64,000 nt of DNA from JACJYM01 sp965230495 (GTDB lineage Bacteria > Bacteroidota > Bacteroidia > Chitinophagales > Saprospiraceae). Of the stretch, positions 9,461 to 19,184 are shown one piece after another. The position numbers and the translations under genes are program-made. Under the pieces are notes generated by a model. It was not told the DNA's origin. It worked only from the letters and a program-made list of their open reading frames with translations, and did no database searches. Numbering within the stretch: position 1 is the stretch's first letter; every line of letters begins with the position of its first letter. The DNA lies in contig OZ246004.1 of NCBI GenBank assembly GCA_965230495.1, positions 1,984,001 through 2,048,000 on the forward strand, in the 5' to 3' direction.

Positions 9461-11236
9461 CTATTTTCTTCTTTTTCTTCTATTACCTCCACCTCCAAAA
9501 CCACCAGAATCTCTTCTTCGATTTCTTCGGCCATTTCCTGGTCTCGATGACCTTCCTCCATCCCTTCGACCGCCTCGTCTTCCACTTCGTCTTCTTCCTC
9601 CACCGTCGTCACTATTTTCCGGTTTTTTAGCGATTTCCACCTTGACATCCTCATATTCGGAATCTCTAAAGGACTTTAGTAGAATTTCCTTAAAGTTACT
9701 ATCAATATCAAAATAACTTATATTTTGTTGAATGTCAATCCTTCCGATATCAATGCTATGTCCTTCTGTATGTTCATTAATCAATCCTATAAGCATTTTA
9801 GGAGTCATTTTGCTCGATCTACCATGATTGATATAGAATTTGGTGAATTTACCACCACTATCACCTCTGCTTCTTCCTTCACGTCCTTCAGTTTCTTTTA
9901 CTTTCTTAGTAAAATTAATATCCTTGGCTCCACTATAATATTCTAAGAACCTATTAAACTCTACAGATACAAATCTTTTGATCAAATCATGATAAGACAA
10001 TCCTTCAAACCTTTCATATATTTCCGGAAGAAACAATTCAATTCTGTTTTCATCAACATCTACACTTTTGACCTTGTCTATCAAATTCCAAAGTTGAGCC
10101 GCACAAATCTCTTTACCAGAAGGGATCATTTCTCTTTCAATCGGACGTCCTATTTTTTTCTCAATAGATTTGATCTTTCTCAATTCTCTACTATGAATAA
10201 GTGAGAAACATACGCCTTCTTTACCTGCTCTTCCTGTTCTTCCACTTCGATGAATATATACTTCAGGATCATCAGGCAGAGCATAATGAATAACGTGAGA
10301 AATATTATCAACATCTATTCCACGAGCAGCAACATCAGTTGCTACCAGCATTTGAATCTGTTTCTTTCTAAATCTATTCATTACGTAATCCCGCTGAGCC
10401 TGAGATAAATCTCCATGAATAGCATCCGCATTATAACCATCTTGCCCTAACTTGTCTGCAATATCCTGTGTCTCTCTCTTAGTTCTACAAAAAACGATAG
10501 AATATATACCCGGATAAAAATCTGCCAGCCTTTTCAAAGCTATATACCTATCCCTGGCATTAATCATAAAATATTTATGTGTAATGTTCTTGTTACTCAC
10601 ATTAATTTTTCCTGCCGACACTTCATCTGCATTCTTCATATATCTACTTGCTATATGCCTTATTTCTTTCGGCATGGTAGCAGAAAAAAGTAAAGCCTGC
10701 TTCTCTTCAGGAGAGGAACTTAATATAGCATCCAAATCATCTTTAAAGCCCATGGATAACATCTCATCAGCTTCATCCAGTACAAGCCATTTTATATTTG
10801 AAACATCAAGTTTTTTCCTTTTTATCAAATCAAGTGTTCTACCCGGAGTTCCCACCACAATTTGTACTCCATCATTTTTCAAAGCCTTTATTTGTACATT
10901 GATACTAGATCCACCATAAACAGCCAAAGAAGTTATTTTTGGCAAGTACTTCGAAAAGGTTTTAATATCACGTTCTATCTGTAAACATAATTCCCGTGTA
11001 GGACACAGAATTAATGCTTGAACAGTCTTATTGTTTGAATCTAAGTTATTCAAAATAGGAAGACTAAAAGCAGCCGTTTTCCCAGTTCCTGTTTGAGCCA
11101 AACCGACCAAGTCTTTATCTGAATTGATCAATAAATTAATTGCTTTTTCCTGTATAGGTGTTGGGGTTTCGAATCCTATTTCTTCAAGTAGTTTTAATAT
11201 TTCTTCCCTAAGCCCCGTTTCTTTAAATGTCATCAT
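9461..11236 (-). CDS. DEAD-box RNA helicase with DbpA-type RNA-binding domain and RGG tail
   Basis: ATP-dependent RNA helicase, 591 residues. AQTGTGKT at 47-54, PTREL near 80, DEAD at 154-157, SAT at 185-187 and the HRSGRTGRAG motif near 330 are all present. A DbpA-like RNA-binding domain occupies about 470-540. The last 40 residues are almost entirely Gly, Arg, Asp and Ser, giving strong base skew on that stretch and several meaningless long frames on the other strand. The role is probably ribosome assembly or cold-adapted RNA unwinding, as in CsdA/DeaD. The divergent neighbour begins 188 bases away. Confidence 0.95.
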   Translation of the reverse strand: MMTFKETGLREEILKLLEEIGFETPTPIQEKAINLLINSDKDLVGLAQTGTGKTAAFSLPILNNLDSNNKTVQALILCPTRELCLQIERDIKTFSKYLPKITSLAVYGGSSINVQIKALKNDGVQIVVGTPGRTLDLIKRKKLDVSNIKWLVLDEADEMLSMGFKDDLDAILSSSPEEKQALLFSATMPKEIRHIASRYMKNADEVSAGKINVSNKNITHKYFMINARDRYIALKRLADFYPGIYSIVFCRTKRETQDIADKLGQDGYNADAIHGDLSQAQRDYVMNRFRKKQIQMLVATDVAARGIDVDNISHVIHYALPDDPEVYIHRSGRTGRAGKEGVCFSLIHSRELRKIKSIEKKIGRPIEREMIPSGKEICAAQLWNLIDKVKSVDVDENRIELFLPEIYERFEGLSYHDLIKRFVSVEFNRFLEYYSGAKDINFTKKVKETEGREGRSRGDSGGKFTKFYINHGRSSKMTPKMLIGLINEHTEGHSIDIGRIDIQQNISYFDIDSNFKEILLKSFRDSEYEDVKVEIAKKPENSDDGGGRRRSGRRGGRRDGGRSSRPGNGRRNRRRDSGGFGGGGNRRKRRK

Positions 11237-11424
11237 GCCGCAAAGATGCTAAATTAAAACAAGAAGGAAGCAGCACAGCAAGCTTAATGAGTTATTCATA
11301 TTATAATTTATGATAAAACATAAAATTCTTATATTCGAAAGTGAAGAAAAAAGGAGACGATTATCTTTATTTTTTTTTAATACTTGAACCAAAGCAATGT
11401 ATTATGATTTAATTTATTCAATCA

Positions 11425-12048
11425 ATGAATGCATATCTTAAGAAATTCAGTTGGTGGTTATTTGCCACATTGTGTACACTGGTTGGTCTCTACCCTATTA
11501 CATATTTCGTTATTGACCGGCATTTCGGACTATTATCTTCTAAAAGCCAAGAGTTATTAAATAATTTAGCATGGAACATTGGGTTCTACGGCCATATTAT
11601 ATTTGGAGGAATTTCTCTTTTAATAGGCTGGATTCAATTTAGTACACATATTAGAAATACCAGAATCACGTGGCACAAGAACGTAGGGAAAACTTACTTA
11701 ATAGCTGTATTAATAAGTGGAATTTGTAGTATTTATATTGGTTTTTTTGCCACTGGTGGTTTCATTAGTATGTCGGGTTTTATCCTTCTGGGGATAATTT
11801 GGGTTTTAAGTACCATTCTTGCCTACAAAGCAGTTTTGGATAAAAAAATACAAACTCATCAAAATCTAATGATTCTCAGTTATGCAGCATGTTTTTCTGC
11901 AGTTACACTAAGGCTATGGCTTCCCATTTTGACTTCTCTCACAGGAGAATTCCTCACGGCTTACAAGATAGTAGCTTGGTTATGCTGGGTACCTAATATT
12001 TTGTTTGCGTATTGGCTAATAAATAGAAGAAAAGAAAGTTTGATTTAA
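11425..12048 (+). CDS. DUF2306 family membrane protein
   Basis: 207 residues with seven or so hydrophobic segments. The pattern of histidines in or near membrane helices (GHIIFGG at about 52, ITWHKNVGKTYL near 84-95, IQTHQNLMILSYA near 142) fits DUF2306, a family related to membrane haem or quinone-handling proteins but without a proven function. It is a single gene, with no close partner on the plus strand. Confidence 0.75.
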   Translation: MNAYLKKFSWWLFATLCTLVGLYPITYFVIDRHFGLLSSKSQELLNNLAWNIGFYGHIIFGGISLLIGWIQFSTHIRNTRITWHKNVGKTYLIAVLISGICSIYIGFFATGGFISMSGFILLGIIWVLSTILAYKAVLDKKIQTHQNLMILSYAACFSAVTLRLWLPILTSLTGEFLTAYKIVAWLCWVPNILFAYWLINRRKESLI

Positions 12049-12258
12049 GTAGAAAAACTGCCTTGTACCATACGGACATCTACTCTAATAAGCCCAGATT
12101 TATAATTAAATCAAGTTCTTCATACCTAAATCATTTAATATTAATTTATTCATCAATCTATTACTTCATTCCAAAGAATCTTTAATGGCAAGTACTAAAG
12201 AATTAAATTAATTTGATTAAAATACTTAATTTAAGGTTATCAAAAAACAAACTCAGAC

Positions 12259-12966
12259 ATGACAGTAAAGGAAGTTCTTCAAGAATTGGAACAATATGGA
12301 GATGAAAGAACTAAAAAAACTCTTATTAATCATGGGGCTCAAGAACCTTTCTTTGGTGTTAAAGTCGCTGATTTAAAAAAAATCTTAAAGAAGACTAAGA
12401 AAAATCATAAGTTGTCATTGGCTCTATATGACACGGGAAATTCTGATGCTATGTATCTGGCAGGATTAATGGCCGATGAAAAGCAAATAACCCGTGAGCA
12501 ACTTTCTGATTGGGTTAAAAAGGCATATTGGTCGTATCTAAGTGAGTATGCAGTTCCATGGGTCGCTGCAGAAACAGATTTTGGTTTTGATTTGGGATTA
12601 GAGTGGATTACATCAAATGATGAAAACATTGCATCTGCTGGATGGTCTACTTTGGCATATTACGCAGCTGTAAATCCTGATGAACAATTAGATATTCCCA
12701 AATATAAAGAACTACTCCAAACTGTAGGCAACGATATTTCTATTGCAAAAAACAGGGTGAAATATACTATGAACGGCTTTGTTATTGCCATTGGCTCCTA
12801 TATCACTGACTTAACCAAAATAGCAAAACAAATAGCTGAGAAAATAGGTACTGTTGAAGTTGATATGAATGGTACTGCATGTAAAGTACCCTATGCCAAA
12901 GATTACATTCAAAAAGTAATTGATAAAAATAAAGTAGGAAAAAAACGTAAAACGGCTCGATGCTAA
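12259..12966 (+). CDS. DNA alkylation repair protein, AlkD-like
   Basis: 235 residues, all-helical HEAT-like repeat protein. The opening (VLQELEQYGDERTKKTLINHG) and the following FFGVKVADLKKI and SYLSEYAVPWVAAET segments match the AlkD/PF08713 family, which binds DNA and excises positively charged N3/N7-alkylated bases. The C-terminal half (YIQKVIDK) is typical of the short Bacteroidota members often found as single genes. The end is basic (GKKRKTARC), consistent with DNA contact. The active-site Trp/Asp set of B. cereus AlkD cannot be placed with certainty by eye. Confidence 0.82.
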   Translation: MTVKEVLQELEQYGDERTKKTLINHGAQEPFFGVKVADLKKILKKTKKNHKLSLALYDTGNSDAMYLAGLMADEKQITREQLSDWVKKAYWSYLSEYAVPWVAAETDFGFDLGLEWITSNDENIASAGWSTLAYYAAVNPDEQLDIPKYKELLQTVGNDISIAKNRVKYTMNGFVIAIGSYITDLTKIAKQIAEKIGTVEVDMNGTACKVPYAKDYIQKVIDKNKVGKKRKTARC

Positions 12967-13157
12967 TGATTTAAAATAGTCAAGAAATGAAATAAAAAAG
13001 TAGTGCATTGAATACAATACCATAGTAAGATAGCCTTAGATCTCTGCCCTCAATTACTCCTCATTCAAATATCTTTTTTTTAAAAAGAATTTAAATTATG
13101 TAATCCCAGACTTATTGTCATCTATATAATAATTGTTCACTTAAAATCTTATATAGT

Positions 13158-15014
13158 ATGAAATCTCTTATATCCGTTTTGGTCTTTTTTCCCTTTTTAA
13201 TATTTGGTTCAAGTACACCAAATAACAAAGTACCCTACGAAGTCAAAAAAGAATCAAGTATAGAAAAGGTAAATCTATTCTTAAAGGGTGCTCAAGTAGA
13301 TAGATCTACAGAAATAAATTTAAGAAAAGGTACTTATTATATTCGATTGATCGATCTATCACCTTATATCGAATCTAATAGCATTCAAATAAAAGCTAAT
13401 AGAAATGCAAGAATTATGGCTATCAGGTATGAGAAGAACTATTTAGATGAACATAAAAACGAAATGCTCATTGATTCGCTAAATCTCTTACTAGAAGCGT
13501 GTAGAGATAGTTTAGAAACCACCCATGCCTTAATTAGTGTCGCAAAGGATGATATACTTTTTATCAAAACTAACCAAAAACTAAGCAAACTTGAAAATGT
13601 CATGGATGTCAAAAATATATCCTCCTATTACTCTGATAGATTAAAAGCTCTCAAACTACAGGAAATTAGTCTTAATAATAAAAAGCTGCTGTTCGAAAAC
13701 AAGGCCAATCTAATACAAAGCCAATTAAATAATTTAGGTTATACCCGTCAACAGGCATCGGGAGAAATAGTTATTGAAATTGAAGCTCATGAAGATGGAC
13801 TGCATAAATTGTCATTTAACTATTATAGTCAAAGAGCTTTTTGGATTCCTCAATATGACATCAGATGCAAGAATATTTCTTCTCCCTTAGAAATATTCTA
13901 CCGTGCGAATATCAAACAAGAAATGGGTGAAGACTGGAATAATGTTCCATTAACTCTTTCTACGGAAAACCCATTAACCTCTAAAAATTTTAACTCCTTA
14001 AGGCCATACTATATAAGTTATAAAACATACCCTCCAAGGTACAATACAAGTCATAAATTAGTTTCAGGAGTAGTAATTGGCGAATCTGGAGAACCACTTA
14101 TTGGAGCAAATGTCTTAATTGATGGTAGCACCATTGGAACTATCACTGATATAGAAGGTAGATTTGAACTCTCTTTACAAGATGGCAATCAATTTATTCG
14201 AGTCAGCTATATCGGCTATAATGACAAAGTCTTAAGAGCACAATCAGGTTTGAATGTCATCGAATTAAGTGGAGGTGAAATGCTTTCAGAGCTAGTTGTT
14301 ATCGATGGAGTACCAGCCGGAGCTTCAACCTATTCTGCAAGAAAAATAAAAAACCAAAAAAAGGACTATAGCATTGATTTCTCTAAGCAGAATTTCAAGT
14401 TTCAAGTTACAGGTTATGAATACATACTGGAAGAGAAGGTATCTCTTAAGTCAGGTGAGAAACATAAAACCGTAAATATTAACCAATATATGGTTAATCC
14501 CAAATACCAATACGTAAGTGCTCCAAAAGTGAATCCAGCAGTGTTTCTTCATGCACATATCATAGATTGGAGCATAGAAGGTTTACTGGATGGTCAAGCC
14601 AATTTGTATTTTAATGATACTTACATTGGCAAATCAGTTTTCAATGTAGCTTCAGAAAACGACAGTATATTCCTCTCTCTAGGTATTGACGAAAGTTTAA
14701 AAGTTTCAAGAAGGAAACTGTCAGAAAGTGTCAAAAAACCATTATTATCTGGAAAGAAAACAGTCTTCAGAGATTGGGAATTATTAGCTTCGAATAACAA
14801 GTCAATTCCCGTAGAAATTCTAATATATGATCAAATTCCAGTATCTACTGACAAAGATATTAAAGTAGAGTTCGAAAATAAATCTATGGCTCATCTAGAT
14901 GAAAAAACGGGGATATTGACCTGGACTAAAAAGATTCAGGCGAAATCAGAACAAACTATTCAATTCAGTTATAAAGTTAAGCACAGTAATAAAAAGACTC
15001 TTTATGTAGATTAA
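13158..15014 (+). CDS. MuiA/DUF4139 family surface protein with inserted CarboxypepD_reg-like domain
   Basis: 618 residues with a signal peptide (about 1-18). The N-terminal DUF4140 domain (VNLFLKGAQVDR) comes first, then a coiled-coil region at about 95-195, then the first part of DUF4139 (SFNYYSQRAFWIPQYDI). A domain of about 80 residues follows at roughly 298-385 (GVVIGESGEPLIGANVLI, TDIEGRFEL, VSYIGY), which is the carboxypeptidase regulatory-like fold best known at the N-terminus of SusC/TonB receptors, together with a plug-like LSELVVIDGVP. DUF4139 then resumes to the end. The function of MuiA proteins is unknown. The insertion inside DUF4139 is clear in the sequence. Confidence 0.82.
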   Translation: MKSLISVLVFFPFLIFGSSTPNNKVPYEVKKESSIEKVNLFLKGAQVDRSTEINLRKGTYYIRLIDLSPYIESNSIQIKANRNARIMAIRYEKNYLDEHKNEMLIDSLNLLLEACRDSLETTHALISVAKDDILFIKTNQKLSKLENVMDVKNISSYYSDRLKALKLQEISLNNKKLLFENKANLIQSQLNNLGYTRQQASGEIVIEIEAHEDGLHKLSFNYYSQRAFWIPQYDIRCKNISSPLEIFYRANIKQEMGEDWNNVPLTLSTENPLTSKNFNSLRPYYISYKTYPPRYNTSHKLVSGVVIGESGEPLIGANVLIDGSTIGTITDIEGRFELSLQDGNQFIRVSYIGYNDKVLRAQSGLNVIELSGGEMLSELVVIDGVPAGASTYSARKIKNQKKDYSIDFSKQNFKFQVTGYEYILEEKVSLKSGEKHKTVNINQYMVNPKYQYVSAPKVNPAVFLHAHIIDWSIEGLLDGQANLYFNDTYIGKSVFNVASENDSIFLSLGIDESLKVSRRKLSESVKKPLLSGKKTVFRDWELLASNNKSIPVEILIYDQIPVSTDKDIKVEFENKSMAHLDEKTGILTWTKKIQAKSEQTIQFSYKVKHSNKKTLYVD

Positions 15015-15142
15015 ACACAAGGATTATTATCATCTGTCTATCTATGAAATGGATTAGTATAATTCTTTAATATTATAATTTAAGTCATTTTCTTGCATAC
15101 GCTATTATGACGTATCTTAAGGGTTCTATAACAATAAATTTT

Positions 15143-16108
15143 ATGCGTAAATTAATGTTCCCATTGTTTTCTTTTCTCTTTATTACCTGTCAATCTCAAG
15201 AAACATTGATTCTGAAAAATGAAAAAATCAACTGGCAAGATTATCCCAGTCTTTTTCAAGATTCCTTACAGACAACTTTCATCGAAAAATTCAATTTTTT
15301 GGAAAACGTGGACATGCAAGAAATAACTTACCTCAGTGATGGACTGAAAATTCAGGCATATGCTGCCGTACCTAAGAAAGAAGGTGTTTACCCTGTAATC
15401 ATTTATAATCGCGGAGGTAACCGAGACTTTGGTGCTCTTCAACTATTTAGAGGCAAGGCCAAATATCCTGTTGCCTATTTCTTCTCAAAACTTGCCAACG
15501 AAGGTTATATAGTGATAGGTTGTAATTATAGAGGTTGTGGAGAAAGTGAGGGACAAGATCAATTTGGAGGTAATGATGTAAACGATGTTTTGAATCTGAT
15601 ACAAGCTGTTAAAGAACTTCCTAAGGCGGACATCAATAAAATAGGTATGTATGGTTGGAGTAGAGGAGGAATGATGACATATCTCACCTTACCAAAGACA
15701 AACGAAATTAAGGCAGCTGTCGTGGGTGGAGCTCCTTCCGACAAAACAGTTATAGATAGGCCAAATATGGAAACAAATGTTTATGCAGAACTTATTCCAA
15801 AATACTGGGAAAATAAAGAAGAGGAATTAAAGAAAAGGTCAGCCGTATATTTTGCAGATCAGTTTCCGAACAATGTTCCTATTCTTATGCTTCATGGTAA
15901 TTCTGATTGGAGAGTCAAATCAACTCATTCTTTAAAACTTGCCATGGAGTTTGAAAAATATCGAATACCCTATCGATTAAAAATATTTGAGGGAGGTGAT
16001 CACGGGTTGAGGCATTTCAGAGAAGAAGTCGATACGGAAGTATTAAATTGGTTCAATAGATTTTTAAAAAATGAAGAGCGGTTACCTGATATGAAGCTCA
16101 AAAATTAG
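15143..16108 (+). CDS. Alpha/beta hydrolase, prolyl-oligopeptidase (S9)-like, lipoprotein
   Basis: The likely start is the ATG at 15143, which gives a lipoprotein signal (MRKLMFPLFSFLFITC) with Cys at 16; a longer frame from 15107 would bury this signal. The nucleophile elbow is GWSRGG (Ser near residue 178), the acid lies in the MLHGNSDWRV segment, and the catalytic His is in GGDHGLR. The oxyanion region NRGGNRDFG and GCNYRGCGESEG precede the elbow. The family includes dipeptidyl peptidases and esterases, and the substrate is not inferable. The full length of about 320 residues lacks the beta-propeller of true POP enzymes. Confidence 0.83.
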   Translation: MRKLMFPLFSFLFITCQSQETLILKNEKINWQDYPSLFQDSLQTTFIEKFNFLENVDMQEITYLSDGLKIQAYAAVPKKEGVYPVIIYNRGGNRDFGALQLFRGKAKYPVAYFFSKLANEGYIVIGCNYRGCGESEGQDQFGGNDVNDVLNLIQAVKELPKADINKIGMYGWSRGGMMTYLTLPKTNEIKAAVVGGAPSDKTVIDRPNMETNVYAELIPKYWENKEEELKKRSAVYFADQFPNNVPILMLHGNSDWRVKSTHSLKLAMEFEKYRIPYRLKIFEGGDHGLRHFREEVDTEVLNWFNRFLKNEERLPDMKLKN

Positions 16109-16181
16109 AAGAATATGTACTTTGCTAAATACTGATCATTGATAATGTCGTACTTTCGGACAAAGAATTATATATCATAAT

Positions 16182-17384
16182 ATGAAAAAAATTGTCCTTT
16201 TAATTGGTTTATTAATCCTTTCCATTTCAACCTTAATCGCCCAAAAAGAAATACGAAGTTTTATATTTGGACATAGTCTGATCAATCACGAATTCAAAAT
16301 AAATCCTACTCCAAGTCAAGAAACATCCGTTCCTCATTGGATTCATTTTCTCGCTGAGGAAGCCAATCATCAGTATGCAGTAAGTGGGCAATATGGCTTT
16401 TTACCTCAACACGATAATCTACCACCTATTGCCCAATGGGGGTTTGATTTCGTTACACCTGCGTGGGATTCTGACAACGAGCCTTTTTCTGAGGCTAATT
16501 TCAACAACATACTTATTACGCCAGGTAATTTTATCCAATGGCAAGGACCAACAATAGACTATCCCAGTGAAAACACAACACCTGTAGAAGCCACGCAAAC
16601 CATATTTGATTGGTGCATCGAACAGGAAGAATCTTTACAATTTTACATCTACGAGAACTGGCCCGACATGGCTCCATACCTTTCAGATGGCTTTCCACCA
16701 AATCAATCAGATTGGGAAAACTATATTGAATACTTAAATGGTGATTTTCACCATTGGTTTTTGGAATATTACGATGAAGTCAAAAATGCTTTTCCGAATG
16801 TTTGCGTCAAAATGATTCCTGTAGGGCCTATTATTAATAATCTTCTACTGAATGATCCGTACAATCAAATTCCTATTACGGAATTATATGAAGACGATGC
16901 CCCACATGGAAGGCCTTCTATTTATTTTTTAGCTGCACTTACTACAAATATGGCTATGTACGAAGAACGACCGCCTTCAAATTATCAGACTGACGATATT
17001 ATCCATCCCATTATCAGAAACAATTATAACGACATTGTTGAAATCATATGGCAGGAATTACTTTCTTTTGAAGAAACTAATGGAAATAGTCTGGTTTTTT
17101 GTAACGAACTAGTTTCAACCGTAGAAAACATATCAGGGATAGACAATATTAAAATCTCTCCGAATCCATCGACTGAAAACATTAAGGTTGCCGCTCCATT
17201 CACTAGTTTCGATCTTATGGTCTTCGATATATATGGAAATCAAAAATTTAGTATGGATGTCCAAAATAGTTCATCTGTAATCCTTGATATCAGCTCCTTC
17301 TCAGATGGTTGTTATTTTATTCGTTTAAAGGATAAACGTTCATCGAATTCTCTTTCTTCTCGTTTTATCAAAATGACTGAATAG
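16182..17384 (+). CDS. Secreted SGNH-hydrolase-like protein with T9SS sorting domain
   Basis: 400 residues with a signal peptide (1-20). An N-terminal FGHSL motif (near 28-32) resembles block I of SGNH/GDSL esterases, and DDAPHG (near 243-248) could supply the Asp/His pair. The Gly and Asn blocks are not certain, so the enzyme call is tentative. The C-terminus (about 325-400, beginning IKISPNPSTENIKV and ending GCYFIRLKD...FIKM) is a type A sorting domain, which sends the protein across the outer membrane by T9SS. A TACTTTCG box at 16151-16158 is a near match to the -7 element. Confidence 0.65.
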   Translation: MKKIVLLIGLLILSISTLIAQKEIRSFIFGHSLINHEFKINPTPSQETSVPHWIHFLAEEANHQYAVSGQYGFLPQHDNLPPIAQWGFDFVTPAWDSDNEPFSEANFNNILITPGNFIQWQGPTIDYPSENTTPVEATQTIFDWCIEQEESLQFYIYENWPDMAPYLSDGFPPNQSDWENYIEYLNGDFHHWFLEYYDEVKNAFPNVCVKMIPVGPIINNLLLNDPYNQIPITELYEDDAPHGRPSIYFLAALTTNMAMYEERPPSNYQTDDIIHPIIRNNYNDIVEIIWQELLSFEETNGNSLVFCNELVSTVENISGIDNIKISPNPSTENIKVAAPFTSFDLMVFDIYGNQKFSMDVQNSSSVILDISSFSDGCYFIRLKDKRSSNSLSSRFIKMTE

Positions 17385-17518
17385 AAAGATTTTTTCGGCC
17401 AAAAAGACCTCTAGTTTATACTCGCTATAAATAGTATAGATACCGATTATGGATATAAATAAAGTATTCAAATGGTAGTACATTTAGTGTATTGATACAA
17501 CGTTAAAACAGTAAACAA

Positions 17519-18367
17519 ATGCCATTTAAAAAGGAACATTTGGTCAATGCAAAAACAAGAGGTGACTTAATCACAATTGCAGAGAAAAACCATATACCTA
17601 TAGCTAAGACACTAGCTAAACTAAAGTACGAAGAAGAGCTTAGACTACTTCAATCCGAATTTGTTAACCTTCAAAAATGGATCGCTAAAAAGCAAATGCG
17701 AGTAGCCATTATTTTCGAAGGAAGAGATGCAGCCGGTAAAGGAGGATCTATCAAAAGATTTAAAGAGCACTTAAATCCTCGTTCTTCTAGGGTAGTCGCT
17801 CTAACTAAACCAACGGAAGTTGAGAAAGGGCAATGGTACTTCAGACGATATATTAAAGTACTTCCTAATCCGGGAGAAGTAGTATTTTTTGATAGAAGTT
17901 GGTATAATCGTGCAGTTGTTGAACCCGTCATGGGTTTTTGCTCAAAAAAACAATATGATCAATTCATAGCTCAAGTTCCTGAATTTGAACACCTACTTTA
18001 TGAGGACAACTTAAAAATTATCAAATTTTGGTTTTCTATTTCTAAGGAAGAACAACAAAAAAGATTCAATGCACGACTCAACAATCCTCTCAAAAGATGG
18101 AAGTTTAGTCCGGTAGATATGAAAGGTCAGGAATTGTGGGATAGGTACACACATTATAAAGAATTAATGTTTAGCAAAACACACACCAATTTCTGTCCAT
18201 GGATCATCGTAAAAACCAATGATAAGAAACAAGCCAGACTGGAAAGTATGAGATATGTTTTATCTCACTTTGATTATGAAGGAAAAGGTGAATCAAATAT
18301 TTCCCTTCTTCCCGACCCTAACGTAATCATGAGGTACCATAGAAGTGCAATTCAAATAGACATTTAA
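17519..18367 (+). CDS. ppk2: Polyphosphate kinase 2, class I type (first tandem copy)
   Basis: Transfers phosphate between polyphosphate and nucleoside diphosphates. 282 residues. Walker A is GRDAAGKGG at 68-76, and Walker B with the following lid is FFDRSWYNRAVVEP at 123-136. The lid retains the arginine-rich pattern typical of the class I enzymes (NDP to NTP), as does NPLKRWKFSPVD. It lies 9 bases ahead of a second PPK2 gene, so they form one operon. Which nucleotide or direction is preferred cannot be read from the sequence. Confidence 0.92.
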   Translation: MPFKKEHLVNAKTRGDLITIAEKNHIPIAKTLAKLKYEEELRLLQSEFVNLQKWIAKKQMRVAIIFEGRDAAGKGGSIKRFKEHLNPRSSRVVALTKPTEVEKGQWYFRRYIKVLPNPGEVVFFDRSWYNRAVVEPVMGFCSKKQYDQFIAQVPEFEHLLYEDNLKIIKFWFSISKEEQQKRFNARLNNPLKRWKFSPVDMKGQELWDRYTHYKELMFSKTHTNFCPWIIVKTNDKKQARLESMRYVLSHFDYEGKGESNISLLPDPNVIMRYHRSAIQIDI

Positions 18368-18376
18368 AAGATTAAA

Positions 18377-19150
18377 ATGAGTCATATAGAACTAAACGAT
18401 AAAGAGATATCATTACTTAACTCTAAAATAGGTTTACATACCTTACTAAAAAATAAAAAAATTAACCTAGAAAAGGTTCTCGAAGAAACCAACTACATCG
18501 TTGGACTTAAAAAGAAACAAGAAGAACTAATTAAACTTCAGAATTGGGTTATTAAAAATGATAAAAAAGTAGTCATTGTATTTGAGGGAAGGGATGCAGC
18601 CGGTAAAGGTGGTGCTATAAGAAGAATTACCGAATATATCAATCCAAGACATTTCAGAATTGTAGCTCTTAATATCCCTACAGATGACGAAAAAAAGCAA
18701 TGGTTCTTTCAAAGATATATCAACGAATTACCGAAACCTGGGGAGATAGTTTTTTTCGACAGAAGTTGGTACAATCGAGCAGTTGTCGAACCCGTAAATC
18801 ATTTTTGCACGGAAAAAGAATATCGTGTTTTCATGTCTCAAGTAAATGATTTTGAAAAAATGCTTGTACAATCAGATACTTATCTTATCAAATTTTATTT
18901 TTCCATTACTAAAAAAGTACAAGCGAAAAGGTTTGAAGAAATAAAAAATGACCCTTTAAAACGATGGAAGATGACCCCTGTAGATGAAAAGGCCCAAGCC
19001 CTTTGGGATGATTATACAAGGTATAAAAAGAAAATGTTTGAGGTGACAGATACCAAAGTGGCTCCATGGGTTATCATTGATGCAAATAAAAAAACTCATG
19101 CTCGTTTAAAAGCGATTTCCCATATACTCAAAACAATACCCTATAAATAA
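18377..19150 (+). CDS. Polyphosphate kinase 2, class I type (second tandem copy)
   Basis: 257 residues, a diverged paralogue of the preceding gene. Walker A is GRDAAGKGG at 71-79, and FFDRSWYNRAVVEP is at 126-139. It shares NPLKRWKxxPVD and the overall plan, but the N-terminal 55 residues and the C-terminus differ, and it is shorter by 25 residues. Two similar copies in tandem suggest an old duplication with possible specialisation, such as ADP versus GDP, or heteromer formation. Transcription from this operon would run towards the ileS leader, whose terminator at 19261-19296 also closes this unit. Confidence 0.92.
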   Translation: MSHIELNDKEISLLNSKIGLHTLLKNKKINLEKVLEETNYIVGLKKKQEELIKLQNWVIKNDKKVVIVFEGRDAAGKGGAIRRITEYINPRHFRIVALNIPTDDEKKQWFFQRYINELPKPGEIVFFDRSWYNRAVVEPVNHFCTEKEYRVFMSQVNDFEKMLVQSDTYLIKFYFSITKKVQAKRFEEIKNDPLKRWKMTPVDEKAQALWDDYTRYKKKMFEVTDTKVAPWVIIDANKKTHARLKAISHILKTIPYK

Positions 19151-19170
19151 GACTTTATAGTATATTACAT

Positions 19171-19178
19171 TATATTTG
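19171..19178 (+). promoter_or_regulatory. -7 promoter element for the ileS leader
   Basis: TATATTTG is an exact TAnnTTTG match. The leader-peptide ATG begins six bases after it, so the predicted transcript start falls on or next to the start codon. No convincing -33 TTTG element is seen 17-23 bases upstream. Confidence 0.65.
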
Positions 19179-19184
19179 CACCTC

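Noticed and set aside
9345..9716. Plus-strand Pro/Leu-rich open frame of 123 codons
   Set aside because: It is the antisense reading of the Gly/Arg-rich tail of the DEAD-box helicase and the start of the ABC gene; no homology or start context supports it.
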